Below are positions 1-10,115 of a stretch of DNA of 64,000 bases, in pieces (the stretch's first letter is position 1; each line of letters begins with the position of its first letter). This stretch comes from Lucinisca nassula (taxonomy: Eukaryota; Mollusca; Bivalvia; Lucinida; Lucinidae). The stretch covers positions 102,117,497 through 102,181,496 of the forward strand of contig OY757020.1 in the NCBI GenBank assembly GCA_963580285.1, read 5' to 3'. The notes under the pieces were generated by a model. It was not told the DNA's origin. It searched no databases and saw only the letters and a program-made list of their open reading frames with translations. The translations under genes and the position numbers were made by a program.

Positions 1-1062
1 AAGCATCTGCCAAAAAGTTCTCTTACAACACTTTTAGATATCTTTAATAATATTTGGGAAACGGGGGTCTGTCCTGAGAGTTGGCGTGTAGCTACAGTTG
101 TACCAATTCCGAAACCAGAGAAAGATCATGCAGAACCTACAAATTATCGTCCGATAGCTTTGACAAGTTGTTTGTGTAAAACATTGGAGAGAATGATAAA
201 CAAGAGATTAGTCTGGTACTTAGAGTCCAACAATCTCATTTCAGAATATCAATCGGGTTTTCGTTCGGAACGTAGTACCAATGACAATTTAATAAGACTA
301 GAAACATTTATACGAGATGCTTTTATTAACAAAGAACACGTAGTGGCTGTCTTTTTCGACTTGGAGAAAGCATATGATACAACATGGCGTTATGGAATAT
401 TGAAAGATCTACATAACATTGGCTTAAGAGGAAAACTTCCCAGTTTTATTGAAAGCTTTTTAGGGGAGCGCATGTTTCAGGTGCGTGTGGGGTCTACCCT
501 GTCAGATTTCTATGATCAAGAACAGGGTGTCCCACAGGGTAGTATTCTTTCAACTACGCTATTTAACATCAAAATAAACAATATTGTACAATGTTTGGAC
601 GACAAAACTGATTGTTCATTGTATGTTGATGATTTTTGTATATGTTACCGTTCAAAAAATATGAAAACAATTGAACGAAAGTTACAACAAAATTTAAAAA
701 GAATAGAAGAATGGACTGATAAAAATGGTTTCAAGTTTTCCAAGTCGAAAACGCAGTGTGTTCATTTTTGTAAACTACGGAAGAAACACGAACATCCTTC
801 CCTGTTTTTATACGGATCACAAATTCCTGTTGTTGAAGAAGCCAAATTTCTTGGGGTCATATTTGATCAAAAGTTATCTTTTATTCCACATATTAAATAT
901 CTTAAAGCGAAATGCTTAAAAGCTTTGAATCTTTTGAAAGTTTTAGCTCATACAAGTTGGGGAGCAGATCGGTATACTTTATTACATCTTTACCGGTCTT
1001 TAATAAGATCTAAATTAGATTATGGGTCTGTTGTTTATGGTTCTGCCAGAAAGTCCTATTTA
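1..1062 (+). pseudogene. X1 ORF2, RT segment (left part of split LINE copy)
   Basis: This is the reverse-transcriptase part of an X-family LINE ORF2, open from the first base of the window and equivalent to residues 462-815 of the intact X2 ORF2. Visible RT motifs are NYRPIALTS, FFDLEKAYD, QGVPQGS, the catalytic YVDD and FLGV. The endonuclease half lies outside the window. The frame stops after ...KSYL because element H1 is inserted there; reading resumes in the same frame at 10213. RT activity on the element's own RNA is the known role of the family. This copy is dead because it is split by 9 kb of foreign DNA. Confidence 0.93.
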
Positions 1063-1129
1063 CAAGAGGGCCATGATGGCCCTGGATCGCTCACCTGACC
1101 CATATGATAGAGTAACAAGTGGGCCTCGG

Positions 1130-1903
1130 GGAGGGCCATTATTGACCCCAGGGCTACAATGTGCATAATGTTGAGGGAGGTCTAAAAAGGTGAAGCTTCA
1201 TACCAAATATCAACAAAGCTTATAATTTGAACAATCTTGGCAAAGGTCCACTAGATGAAGCTACACACCAAATATCCAAGACCTGGGCCTTGGGGTTTCA
1301 GAGAAAAAGATTTTTTAAAGATATTCCCTACATTAGCCTATGTAAAACCAAATGGCCCCGGGGCGGGGGCATTTTTGGCCTCAGGGCTATAACTTAAACA
1401 ATCTCGATAGAGGTCCACTAGATGAAGCTTCACACCAAATATCAAAGACCTGGGCCTTGCTGTTTCAGAGAAGAAGATTTTCAAAGATTATCTCTATATA
1501 TAAAACTATGCAAAACCAAAGGGCCGCGGGGCAGGGGCTATAATTTGAACAATCTTGGTAGAGGTCCACTAGATGAAGCTCCATACCAAATATCAAAGAC
1601 ATGGGCCTTGTGGTTTCAGAAGATTTTTAAAGATTTCCCTATATAAGTCTATGAAAAACCAAAGGGTCTCGAGGTAGGGGCATTTTTGGCCCCAGGGCTA
1701 TAATTTGAACAATCTTGATAGAGGTCCACTAGATGAAATTTCACACCAAATATCAAAGACCTAGGCCTTGTGGTTTCACAGAAGAAGATTTTTAAAGATA
1801 TTCCCTATATAAGTCTATGTAAAACCAAAGGGCCCCCGAGACAGGGGTGTTTTTGGTCTCAGGGCTACAATTTGAACAATCTTGGTAGAAGTCCACTAGA
1901 TGA
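1130..1903. repeat. H1 tandem array A, left part (about 150-bp units)
   Basis: Diverged units of roughly 145-155 bp share the words TATAATTTGAACAATCTTGG, TCCACTAGATGAAGCTTCAT and ATCAAAGACCTGGGCCTTG. The array continues after nested X2 at 7709-9398, giving about 16 units in all. No credible coding frame persists across units. Confidence 0.9.
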
Positions 1904-2043
1904 TGATGATTTCGTGTTTAACGACGCGTCAACCCTCTTTGTGGGTCATAAGCGTCAAACGGTTAATGGTTAAACGGCAAGAATAATTATGATGATATTA
2001 AAAGTAAAAAGTCAGAATGATAATATATAAAAATCTGAAACAG
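1904..2043 (-). other. X2 3' UTR with terminal stem-loop and (ATC)n tail
   Basis: About 140 nt follow the ORF2 stop. Near the end GACGC can pair with GCGTC and GACCC with GGGTT around an ACCAAGA-type loop. After it comes CACGAA and the short (ATC)n tail. The same block ends every X copy and is a plausible recognition hairpin for target-primed reverse transcription; that role is inferred from other LINEs. Confidence 0.75.
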
Positions 2044-5000
2044 TTAAATCTTATGAAAAAGTCCAATTTCTTTTAAGAATAAAATAATATTATCAACAGG
2101 TACATCTCGAAACAGTTGTTGCAAAGTGTCAGCTTTGAAATATAAAATACGTGAGGGTAAAAAGTCAACACAGTCAATTAAGATATGTTTCACAGTGAAT
2201 GGCTGATCACAACCTACACAAGAAGGCTGATCATCACCATTAAAAATATAAGAATGAGTAGCTCTAGTATGGCCGATGCGCAGTCGTGTTAATACTACGT
2301 CCTCTTTTCTGGAAAACTGTGGAGGAGAGCATTTTGTACTAACGACAGGTTTAATGGCCTGGAGTTTGTTATTTATTGCACGGTCCCATTCGCCTTGCCA
2401 TTCCGACAAGATGTATCTGTTGATAAATGGTTTAAAATTATTAAAAGGAATTTTAAAAACAGATGGATCAAGATTGAGCGATTCCTTTGCTTTCTTGTCA
2501 GCACATTCATTGCCGACAATGCCAATATGGCTCGGAAGCCAACAAAACAAGATTTGGTGTGTTTTAGAAATTTCATGATGCCTTTCGATCAATTTTTGAA
2601 TTTGAGGATTTTTAGATGACGAATGGTCTAAAGCCTTAAGCACAGAAAGTGAATCAGAAAATATAATTGCTTTTTGAATTGTTGAAGAACTGATAAAATC
2701 TAAAGCTAGGTCTATTGCTTTGGCTTCAGCTGTAAAAATAGATGAACCATCTGGAAGGCGCATGGTTTTGTGCGTATCTTTAGAAACATACGCACAACCA
2801 ACTTTATCTCCTTCTTTGGAACCATCAGTATAGACTTGCTGGTAATCATTGTAACGTGACTGCAGTACCTGAAAGTTTTGTTTGAGAAGTATTGGATTTG
2901 ATTCGGATTTTTTGCCATCATGTAAGTCGAACAGAATAGAAGGTTTTTTAATACACCAAGATGGAACTTCGGCCGTTTCATGTTTTTGAATATTTTTAAG
3001 GTCGATACCTGAATTTTCTAGCAGTGGTAAAATACGTAATCCAAAAGGTTTGATTGCTGTGGGTTTTGTTTCATACTTATCTACAAATTGAGGTGGAAAT
3101 GAAATTTTGGATGCCGGGTTAGATGGATTTGCAGCAAGTCTAATAGCATACTGAAGAGAAAGTTTCTCTCTGCGCGAGGTTAAAGATGGTTCACCTGCTT
3201 CTACATAAAGGCTTAATACGGGAGAGGTACGGAAGGCTCCCATGGCCAGACGAAGGCCTTGGTGATGGATAGTATCCAAGGATTTTAAATAGGACTTTCT
3301 GGCAGAACCATAAACAACAGACCCATAATCTAATTTAGATCTTATTAAAGACCGGTAAAGATGTAATAAAGTATACCGATCTGCTCCCCAACTTGTATGA
3401 GCTAAAACTTTCAAAATATTCAAAGCTTTTAAGCATTTCGCTTTAAGATATTTAATATGGGGAATAAAAGATAACTTTTGATCAAGTATGACCCCAAGAA
3501 ATTTGGCTTCTTCAACAACAGGAATTTGTGATCCGTATAAAAACAGGGAAGGATGTTCGTGTTTCTTCCGTAGTTTACAAAAATGAACACACTGCGTTTT
3601 CGACTTGGAGAACTTGAAACAATTTTTATCAGTCCATTCTTCTATTCTTTTTAAATTTTGTTGTAACTTTCGTTCAATTGTTTTCATATTTTTTGAACGG
3701 TAACATATACAAAAATCATCAACATACAATGAACAATCAGTTTTGTCGTCCAAACATTGTACAATATTGTTTATTTTGATGTTAAACAGCGTAGTTGAAA
3801 GAATACTACCCTGTGGGACACCCTGTTCTTGATCATAGAAATCTGACAGGGTAGACCCCACACGCACCTGAAACATGCGCTCCCCTAAAAAGCTTTCAAT
3901 AAAACTGGGAAGTTTTCCTCTTAAGCCAATGTTATGTAGATCTTTCAATATTCCATAACGCCATGTTGTATCATATGCTTTCTCCAAGTCGAAAAAGACA
4001 GCCACTACGTGTTCTTTGTTAATAAAAGCATCTCGTATAAATGTTTCTAGTCTTATTAAATTGTCATTGGTACTACGTTCCGAACGAAAGCCCGATTGAT
4101 ATTCTGAAATGAGGTTGTTGGACTCTAAGTACCAGACTAATCTCTTGTTTATCATTCTCTCCAATGTTTTACACAAACAACTTGTCAAAGCTATCGGACG
4201 ATAATTTGTAGGTTCTGCATGATCTTTCCCTGGTTTCGGAATTGGTACAACTGTAGCTACACGCCAACTCTCAGGACAGACCCCCGTTTCCCAAATATTA
4301 TTAAAGATATCTAAAAGTGTTGTAAGAGAACTTTTTGGCAGATGCTTAAGCATCTGATAATGAATTTCATCGGGGCCGGTTGCCGTATCATGTGATTTTT
4401 CAATGGCTTCAACGAGTTCGGATAAGTTAAATGGTGTGTTGTATTCTTCGTGATTAAGGGATTTGAAGTTAAGTTTTCTTTTCTCCTGGTCCTTTTTGAA
4501 ATTTCTAAAAGTGTCAGAATAATTACGCGATGATGAATTTCTCAAAAATGTGTGACCAAGAGTATCTGAAATATCTTTTTTTGTTGAAGCTATTGTGTCA
4601 AATTCAGTATTTAAATGTGTAAAACTAGAAGACTTTGTTTTTCCTGAAATTTTTCGTACCATATCCCAAACCTTTTTAATGGGGGTTTTATAGTTCAATT
4701 TGGAGACATATTCTCTCCATGACTTTCGTTTGGAAGCTCGGATTGTTCGCCGAGCTTTAGCTCTAAATACTTTTACGTCGTTGAGCTTTTCTGAAGTGGG
4801 ATTTTTGCAGAACTTATTTAGAGCTTGTTTACGCTTTTTAATAGCTTCTTTACAGTCATTATTAAACCAAGGCTTGCTTTTCTTAGTATTTGTGGAGGTC
4901 TTTGGAATGCATTGTTCTGATATGTTAATAAGTGTATCTGTGAAATCAGAAACAATGTCAGATGATTCATTTAAGTGATCAACTGATAACTCTTCTTCAC

Positions 5001-5730
5001 ATAAATTATGGAATAATTCCCAGTCGGCTTTATTCATTTTCCATTTCTGGTTACAGTCTTCATCTGGTTCGTTTACGCTCTCTATTATAACAGGAAAGTG
5101 ATCACTTCCGCACTGATCATCATGAACAGACCAGTCATAGTCCAAGAAGAGAGATGGGTGACACAAAGAGAGATCTAAAGAAGACAAATGACCTGTCGCA
5201 GGGTGAAGGTAAGTATAAGATTTATCATTCATCAAGCAAAGATCGTTCTTTGCAATAAAATCTTCGACAAGTGCTCCTCTGTTATTGACATCTTTACAGC
5301 CCCATAGAATATTGTGACCATTGAAGTCGCCAACTAAAAGATATGGCGATGGAAGTTGACTCAGCAATGAGTCAAGATGTTCGGGCTTTAAAGAAAATGA
5401 GGGTGGGATATATAGAGAGCAAACTGTAGTTTCTTTATCCAGAGAAACCGATACTGCTACAGCTTGAAGGTCGGTTTTTAATTTGATCTCTCTTTGTGGT
5501 AAACATGATTTAACAAAAATTGAGCTGCCACCAGATGGTTTGTTACCATCAGAATAGATATAGTTGTATGTATTGAAACCCCTGACATCTATGTTGTCAT
5601 CAGTTTTTAAAAAAGTTTCTTGCAAACAAAACACCGATGGGGTTAGTAGCGAAATAAGTAATAAGAGTTCATTATAATTTGATTTAAGACCTCGACAATT
5701 CCATTGTATTATTTTGTGTTTTAAATCCAT
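2044..5730 (-). CDS. X2 ORF2: endonuclease / reverse transcriptase / RNase H polyprotein (1228 aa)
   Basis: This is the replication enzyme of the LINE: it nicks target DNA, copies the element RNA there and can degrade the RNA strand. The EEP endonuclease is at about residues 1-225 (WNCRG 10-14, QET 37-39, GDFNGHN 134-140, SDH 209-211). The RT lies at about 440-780 (FFDLEKAYD 579-587, QGVPQGS 636-642, YVDD 669-672). RNase H is at about 960-1090 with its four acidic residues in YTDGS (D969), AEA (E1002), FSDS (D1026) and GNECAD (D1078). A C-terminal CX2CX7HX4C knuckle follows. Private changes against the other copies are NCFKFS for NGFKFS in the RT and GNECAD for GNEYAD. The start ATG is shared with the other copies. 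Confidence 0.95.
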   Translation of the reverse strand: MDLKHKIIQWNCRGLKSNYNELLLLISLLTPSVFCLQETFLKTDDNIDVRGFNTYNYIYSDGNKPSGGSSIFVKSCLPQREIKLKTDLQAVAVSVSLDKETTVCSLYIPPSFSLKPEHLDSLLSQLPSPYLLVGDFNGHNILWGCKDVNNRGALVEDFIAKNDLCLMNDKSYTYLHPATGHLSSLDLSLCHPSLFLDYDWSVHDDQCGSDHFPVIIESVNEPDEDCNQKWKMNKADWELFHNLCEEELSVDHLNESSDIVSDFTDTLINISEQCIPKTSTNTKKSKPWFNNDCKEAIKKRKQALNKFCKNPTSEKLNDVKVFRAKARRTIRASKRKSWREYVSKLNYKTPIKKVWDMVRKISGKTKSSSFTHLNTEFDTIASTKKDISDTLGHTFLRNSSSRNYSDTFRNFKKDQEKRKLNFKSLNHEEYNTPFNLSELVEAIEKSHDTATGPDEIHYQMLKHLPKSSLTTLLDIFNNIWETGVCPESWRVATVVPIPKPGKDHAEPTNYRPIALTSCLCKTLERMINKRLVWYLESNNLISEYQSGFRSERSTNDNLIRLETFIRDAFINKEHVVAVFFDLEKAYDTTWRYGILKDLHNIGLRGKLPSFIESFLGERMFQVRVGSTLSDFYDQEQGVPQGSILSTTLFNIKINNIVQCLDDKTDCSLYVDDFCICYRSKNMKTIERKLQQNLKRIEEWTDKNCFKFSKSKTQCVHFCKLRKKHEHPSLFLYGSQIPVVEEAKFLGVILDQKLSFIPHIKYLKAKCLKALNILKVLAHTSWGADRYTLLHLYRSLIRSKLDYGSVVYGSARKSYLKSLDTIHHQGLRLAMGAFRTSPVLSLYVEAGEPSLTSRREKLSLQYAIRLAANPSNPASKISFPPQFVDKYETKPTAIKPFGLRILPLLENSGIDLKNIQKHETAEVPSWCIKKPSILFDLHDGKKSESNPILLKQNFQVLQSRYNDYQQVYTDGSKEGDKVGCAYVSKDTHKTMRLPDGSSIFTAEAKAIDLALDFISSSTIQKAIIFSDSLSVLKALDHSSSKNPQIQKLIERHHEISKTHQILFCWLPSHIGIVGNECADKKAKESLNLDPSVFKIPFNNFKPFINRYILSEWQGEWDRAINNKLQAIKPVVSTKCSPPQFSRKEDVVLTRLRIGHTRATHSYIFNGDDQPSCVGCDQPFTVKHILIDCVDFLPSRILYFKADTLQQLFRDVPVDNIILFLKEIGLFHKI

Positions 5731-5762
5731 TTTAAGGAGAGATATTTAAAGACTAGAAACTA

Positions 5763-7157
5763 TTATGGAGGTGCAATTGGTGATATAGATCTGCTACCAC
5801 CAGCTCGTGGTGTGGCAGACCTCGATCTGTTATTGCCACTTGGTGATGATGGAGTTTCAGTCAACTCCATATCACTGTCACTCAAAGATCCGAATCTGTT
5901 CTGAAATTTTATATTGTCTCTTTCCATTTTACGTTGTCTGTCTGTTTGTCTTTGAGACAATTGATGTTTTTTTATCGGATCTTGCGACCCCTTATTAGTT
6001 CGACCTGGGTCGGGTTTCTCTTTTACATTCGGCGCTGGCTTCGGTACGGTCGCTGTCGACCGATCCGAAGCAACCTGGATTGCGCCTTTTGATAAATTGG
6101 TTGAACTTTGTGGTGCTGGAGTGGATTTACTCCATGCACCAGACTTTTTCAGTTCAGCAATGTATGATTCAGCAGTCTGTGTTGCGGAGCTGGTACATTT
6201 TACACCAGCACCCTTTGTGATGCTGGCGAAACTGGTGGTTGGTGTTATGTATCGCTCTTCGACAATCTTCCGCGCTTCTGGGAATGTTATCCCCCTTTGG
6301 TATTTGACGGTAAGTATTTCTTTTTCTTTTTTCCACGCCGGACAGTCTCGGGAGAAAACAGCATGTTTGCCATCACAATTTACGCATTTGGGTTCATTTT
6401 TGCAGTTGAGGTGATTATCAACATGCTTTTCTTCACCACAATTAGGACAGAGTTTTTTTCTCTGACATCTGCTTTCGTGATGGCCAAAAGCCTGACAAGA
6501 GTAACATCTAAGAGGGTTTGGGATGTATACCTCTACGTTAATGGAAAGATATGCTACTTTGATTTTCTTGGGTAGAATTGGTGTATTAAAAGTCAACACA
6601 TAAGTTGCTGTTGGTTTTAGTACACCATTTCTACGAACTTGAATGTTACGAACACCAACAACTCCCTGATCCTTAAGGTTATCGACTATCTCTTCATCTG
6701 AGCAAGGACGCAGTTCTGGACTGCGAATCACTCCCTTAGATGAATTGAGCGTGTTATGTAAAGCGACTTTAACTTTTAGATCAAAGAGTTTGTTGGTGTT
6801 TAGCAGGCTTACCACTTGCTGTTTTTTCTCGACTTCCAAGAGAAGATCACCCGATTTGAGTTGTTTTATACTCTTAGGGTGTCCGGCAATGGAGAGAATA
6901 CTTTTCTCGATGACGAAGGGGGAAAGGCTAGATACAGTTCGTGTATCGTCAAGTGACGTAACGACCAAGAAACGCGGAACATTGTCAAAATTTGGTTCAG
7001 CAGACTGCTGACTAGATTGTTGACTTGACTGCTGACTGGATTGTTGACTGTGTTCATCCGATTCGGATGAATCTTCTTGTTTTTTACGTTTAGGTGCGTT
7101 GTGGTTAGGTGATTTGCGGTTAGGTGATTTGCGGTTATGTTTTTTTCCAGGAGCCAT
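5763..7157 (-). CDS. X2 ORF1: CCHC nucleic-acid-binding protein (464 aa)
   Basis: This is the ORF1 protein of family X, expected to coat element RNA in an RNP. It opens with a basic Lys/Arg/Asn-rich tail (1-30) and a Ser/Gln run (SQQ repeats, about 38-52). A globular part at about 60-210 may be RRM-like, but that is inferred only. Three zinc knuckles follow: C218-C231 (CX2CX4HX4C), C237-C252 and C258-C272. Downstream are CPAWKKEKEI, typical of I/Jockey ORF1 proteins, and a polar Ser/Arg-rich tail. It stops 32 nt before the ORF2 ATG, which suggests reinitiation for ORF2 translation. No frame break is seen. Confidence 0.93.
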   Translation of the reverse strand: MAPGKKHNRKSPNRKSPNHNAPKRKKQEDSSESDEHSQQSSQQSSQQSSQQSAEPNFDNVPRFLVVTSLDDTRTVSSLSPFVIEKSILSIAGHPKSIKQLKSGDLLLEVEKKQQVVSLLNTNKLFDLKVKVALHNTLNSSKGVIRSPELRPCSDEEIVDNLKDQGVVGVRNIQVRRNGVLKPTATYVLTFNTPILPKKIKVAYLSINVEVYIPNPLRCYSCQAFGHHESRCQRKKLCPNCGEEKHVDNHLNCKNEPKCVNCDGKHAVFSRDCPAWKKEKEILTVKYQRGITFPEARKIVEERYITPTTSFASITKGAGVKCTSSATQTAESYIAELKKSGAWSKSTPAPQSSTNLSKGAIQVASDRSTATVPKPAPNVKEKPDPGRTNKGSQDPIKKHQLSQRQTDRQRKMERDNIKFQNRFGSLSDSDMELTETPSSPSGNNRSRSATPRAGGSRSISPIAPP

Positions 7158-7601
7158 AAGAAAAAAATTCTAGTTTCGTCCCAAGTGCTCTCCGCCCTCC
7201 GTGGAGCCCTACAAGGGAACACCATACTGGAGTGGTTATCCAACTCGCAGATGTTAGAGATACACGTGAGATATACTCGTATAAACAAAATGCCTACACG
7301 ATTGATCCGTTAAGCCACCGCCTTCTAGAGATAAAAAGACAGAAAAGGGTAAGGTAAATGGGCATATGGTTGGTATCAGGAAAGATACAAAAAGAGTTGA
7401 AGAGAAAGCAAAGCGGTATCTCTAGGGCTCGGCGTGACCAGCCGATTGACCGTGCCGGACCGCACGGCCACCATGTCTACACCGAAAAGCCAGGCCAAAG
7501 AGGCGTGTTGGGCACCTGAAGCACCGCCACCTCAGGTAACCCTCAACCTCCAGGATCCCTTCTTCCGGTTTACAGGACGCCACCCACGGCAAACGGGTGG
7601 T
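7158..7601 (-). other. X2 5' UTR between ribozyme and ORF1
   Basis: About 0.44 kb of non-coding leader, strongly conserved among X copies. A second hairpin (CCACCC with GGGTGG) directly follows the ribozyme. A pyrimidine tract ending in CTAG lies near 7310-7340. No ATG-initiated frame of note is present; internal promoter activity is expected for the family but no specific box was identified. Confidence 0.7.
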
Positions 7602-7708
7602 ACTTCCTTTAGCTCTTCCCAGTGGGCACATTGACCACAGCAGCAACGTGCCCAGTGGGAATTGAGCCCCCAGGGCCACGGCAAGGCAGGAAGTCTAATA
7701 CCTGGGGG
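7602..7708 (-). ncRNA. HDV-like self-cleaving ribozyme at the X2 5' terminus
   Basis: The first 107 nt of the element, read on the minus strand, fit the HDV double-pseudoknot order. P1 is CCCCCAGG with CCTGGGGG. The P2 5' strand ACTTCCT directly abuts P3 (GCC/GGC), which closes a 7-nt L3 (TTGCCGT). The P1 3' strand comes immediately after P3. P4 is a long hairpin (TTCCCA...TGGGAA). J4/2 holds GCTAA with the candidate catalytic C, and the P2 3' strand is AGGAAGT. In R2 and several other LINEs such ribozymes free the 5' end of the element RNA. Changes in the P4 stem relative to X8 keep pairing as a wobble. Cleavage is predicted, not shown. Confidence 0.85.
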
Positions 7709-9398
7709 AGAAGTCCACTAGATGAAGCTTCATACCAAATATCAAAGACCTAGGTCTTCTGGTTTCAGAGAAGAATATTTTTCAAGATTTTCCCTATATA
7801 TAAGTCTATGTAATACCAAAGGGCCCAAGTGGGGGCATTTTTGGCCCAAGGGCTATAATTTGAACAATCTTGGTAGGGGTCCACAAGATTAAGCTTCATA
7901 CCAAATATCAAAGACCTAGCCCTTGTGGTTTCAGAGAAAAAGATTTTTCAAGATTTTCCCTAAATAAGTCTATGTAAAACCAAAGGGCCCTGGAGCGGGA
8001 GCATTTTTGTCCCCAGGGCTATAATTTGAACAATCTTAGTAGGGGTCCACTAGGTGAAGCTTCATACCAAATATCAAAGACCTGGGCCTTGTGGTTTCAG
8101 GGAAGAAGATTTTTAAAGATTTTCCCTATAGAAGCCTATGTAAAACCAAAGGGTCCCAGAGCGGGGGCATTTCTGGCCCCAGCACTATAATTTGAACAAT
8201 CTTGGTAGGAGTCCACTAGGTGAAGCTTCATACTAAATATCAAAGACCTGGGCCTTGCGGTTTCAGAGAAGATTTTTAAAGATTTTCCCTATATAAGCCT
8301 ATGTAAAACCAAAAGGGGGGGGGGGACCTGGGCCTTGTGGGGTGAAGCTTCATACCAAATATCAAAGACATGGGCCTTACAGTTTCAGGGAAGAAAATTT
8401 TTAAAGATTGTCCCTATATAAGCCCATGTAAAACCAAAGGGCCCCGGAACGGGGGCATATTTGACCCCAGCACTATAATTTGAACAATCTTGGTAGGGGT
8501 CCACTAGATGAAGCTTCATACCAAATATCAAAGACCTGGGCCGTGTGGTTTCAGAGAAGATTTTTAAAGATTTTCCCTATATACGCCAATGTAAAACCAA
8601 AGGGCCCCCTGGCGGGGGCATTTTTTGTCCCAGCATTAAAATTTGAACAATCTTGGTAGGGGTCCACTAGATGAAGCTTCAGACCAAATATCAAAGTCCT
8701 GGGCCTTGTGGTTTCAGAGAAGAAGATTTTTAAAGATTTTTTACTATATAAGCCTATGTAAAACAAAAGGGCCCCGGGGCGGGGGCATTTTTGGCCCCAG
8801 CACTATAATTTGAACAATCTTGGTAGGGGTCCACTAGATGAAGCTTCATACCACATATCAAAGACCTGGGCCTTGCGGTTTCAGACAAGAAGATTTTTAA
8901 AGATTTTCCCTATATGAGCCCATGTAAAACCAAAGGGCCCCGGGATGGGGGCATTTTTGGCCCAAGCACTATAATTTGAACAATCTTGGTAGGGGTCCCC
9001 TAGATGAAGCTTCATACCAAATAACAAAGACCTGGGTCTTACGGTTTCAGAGAAGAAGATTTTTAAAGCTCTTCCCTATATACATGTAAGCCCATGCAAA
9101 ACCAAAGGGCCCCGGAGCGGGGGCATTTTTGGCCCCAGCACTATAATTTGAACAATCTCTGTAGGGGTCCACTAGATGAAGCTTCATACCAAATATCAAA
9201 GACCTGGGCCTTGTGGTTTCAGAGAAGAAGATTTTATTTTTAAAGATTTTCCTTATATAAGCCTATGTAAAACCAAAGGGCCCCGGGGCGGGGGCTTTTT
9301 TGGCCCCAGCACTATAATTTGAACAATCTTGGTAGGGGTCCACTAGATGAAGCTTCATACCAAATATCAAAGTCCTGGGCCTTGTGGTTTCAGAGAAG
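7709..9398. repeat. H1 tandem array A, right part (about 150-bp units)
   Basis: Continuation of array A after the X2 insertion, about 11 diverged units. It contains an 11-base G run (near 8315) where one unit is rearranged. The same units occur in the same order in H2 at 46313-47985. Confidence 0.9.
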
Positions 9399-10115
9399 TT
9401 TGATCTGACCTACTGACCTACATTTGACCCGACATGACCAATATTCAAATTTGACCGAGATATTGTCATGACAATCATTCTGAGCAAGTTTAATGATGAT
9501 TGGACCATAACTGTGCCCTCTAGTGTGTTCACAAGGTTTTTCTATGATTTGACCTACTGACCTACTTTTTGACCCAACATGACCCATATTCAAACTTGAC
9601 TGAGATATTGTCAGGATGATTATTCTGAGCAAGTTTGATGATGATTGGACCATAACTGTGCCCTCTAGAGTGTTCACAAGGTTTTTCTATGAATTGACCT
9701 ACTGACCTACTTTTTGACCCGACATGACCCATATTCGAACTTGACCGAGATATTGTCACAATGATCATTCTGAGCAAGTTTGATGATAATTGAACCATAA
9801 CTGTGCCCTCTAGAGTGTTCACAAGGACTATCTATGGTTTGACCTACTGACCTACTTTTTGACCCTACATGATCCATATTCGAACCTGACCGAGATATTG
9901 TCATGATAATTATTCTGAGCAAGTTTGATGATGATTGGACCAAAACTGTGCCCTCTAGAGTGTTCACAAGGTTTTTCTATGATTTGACCTACTGACCTAC
10001 TTTTTCACCCGACATGACCCATATTCGAACTTGACCGAGATATTGTCATGATGATCATTCTGAGCAAGTTTGATGATGATTGGACCAAAACTGTGGCCTC
10101 TAGTTTGTTCACAAG
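9399..10115. repeat. H1 tandem array B (145-bp units, about 5 copies)
   Basis: Units of 145 bp repeat the words TTGACCTACTGACCTACTTT, GAGATATTGTCA, ATTCTGAGCAAGTTTGATGA and GTGCCCTCTAGAGTGTTCAC. A GACG-type microsatellite (about 10125-10160) and the right terminus of H1 follow. Short overlapping open frames across the units are products of the repeat. Confidence 0.9.

Larger units (their letters stand above)
1904..7708 (-). mobile_element. X2: complete, structurally intact I/Nimb-like LINE
   Basis: This is the best copy of family X, 5805 bp, on the minus strand. Its layout is HDV-like ribozyme, 5' UTR, ORF1, 32-nt gap, ORF2, short 3' UTR and (ATC)n tail. It is flanked by a perfect 17-bp duplication, AGAAGTCCACTAGATGA, at 1887-1903 and 7709-7725. 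The matching unfilled site is seen once at 46296-46312 in sister element H2. ORF order, the RNase H domain and the simple-repeat tail in place of poly(A) point to the I superfamily, such as Nimb/Nimbus of molluscs. Both ORFs are open, so it may be or may recently have been mobile. Confidence 0.95.

Noticed and set aside
2276..2578. Plus-strand 100-aa frame recurring in many X copies
   Set aside because: Antisense to the conserved RNase H coding region of ORF2.
7300..7345. Intron in the LINE 5' UTR (pyrimidine tract ending CTAG)
   Set aside because: Acceptor-like only; no convincing donor, and full-length genomic copies all retain the segment.
8551..8766. 71-codon minus-strand frame
   Set aside because: Lies across array A units and recurs identically in H2 only because the arrays are copies.
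1130..10115. CRISPR-like or satellite locus (many spaced repeats)
   Set aside because: Units are 145-155 bp, diverged along their whole length, with no short invariant repeat and unique spacers; they are internal arrays of a eukaryotic dispersed element.
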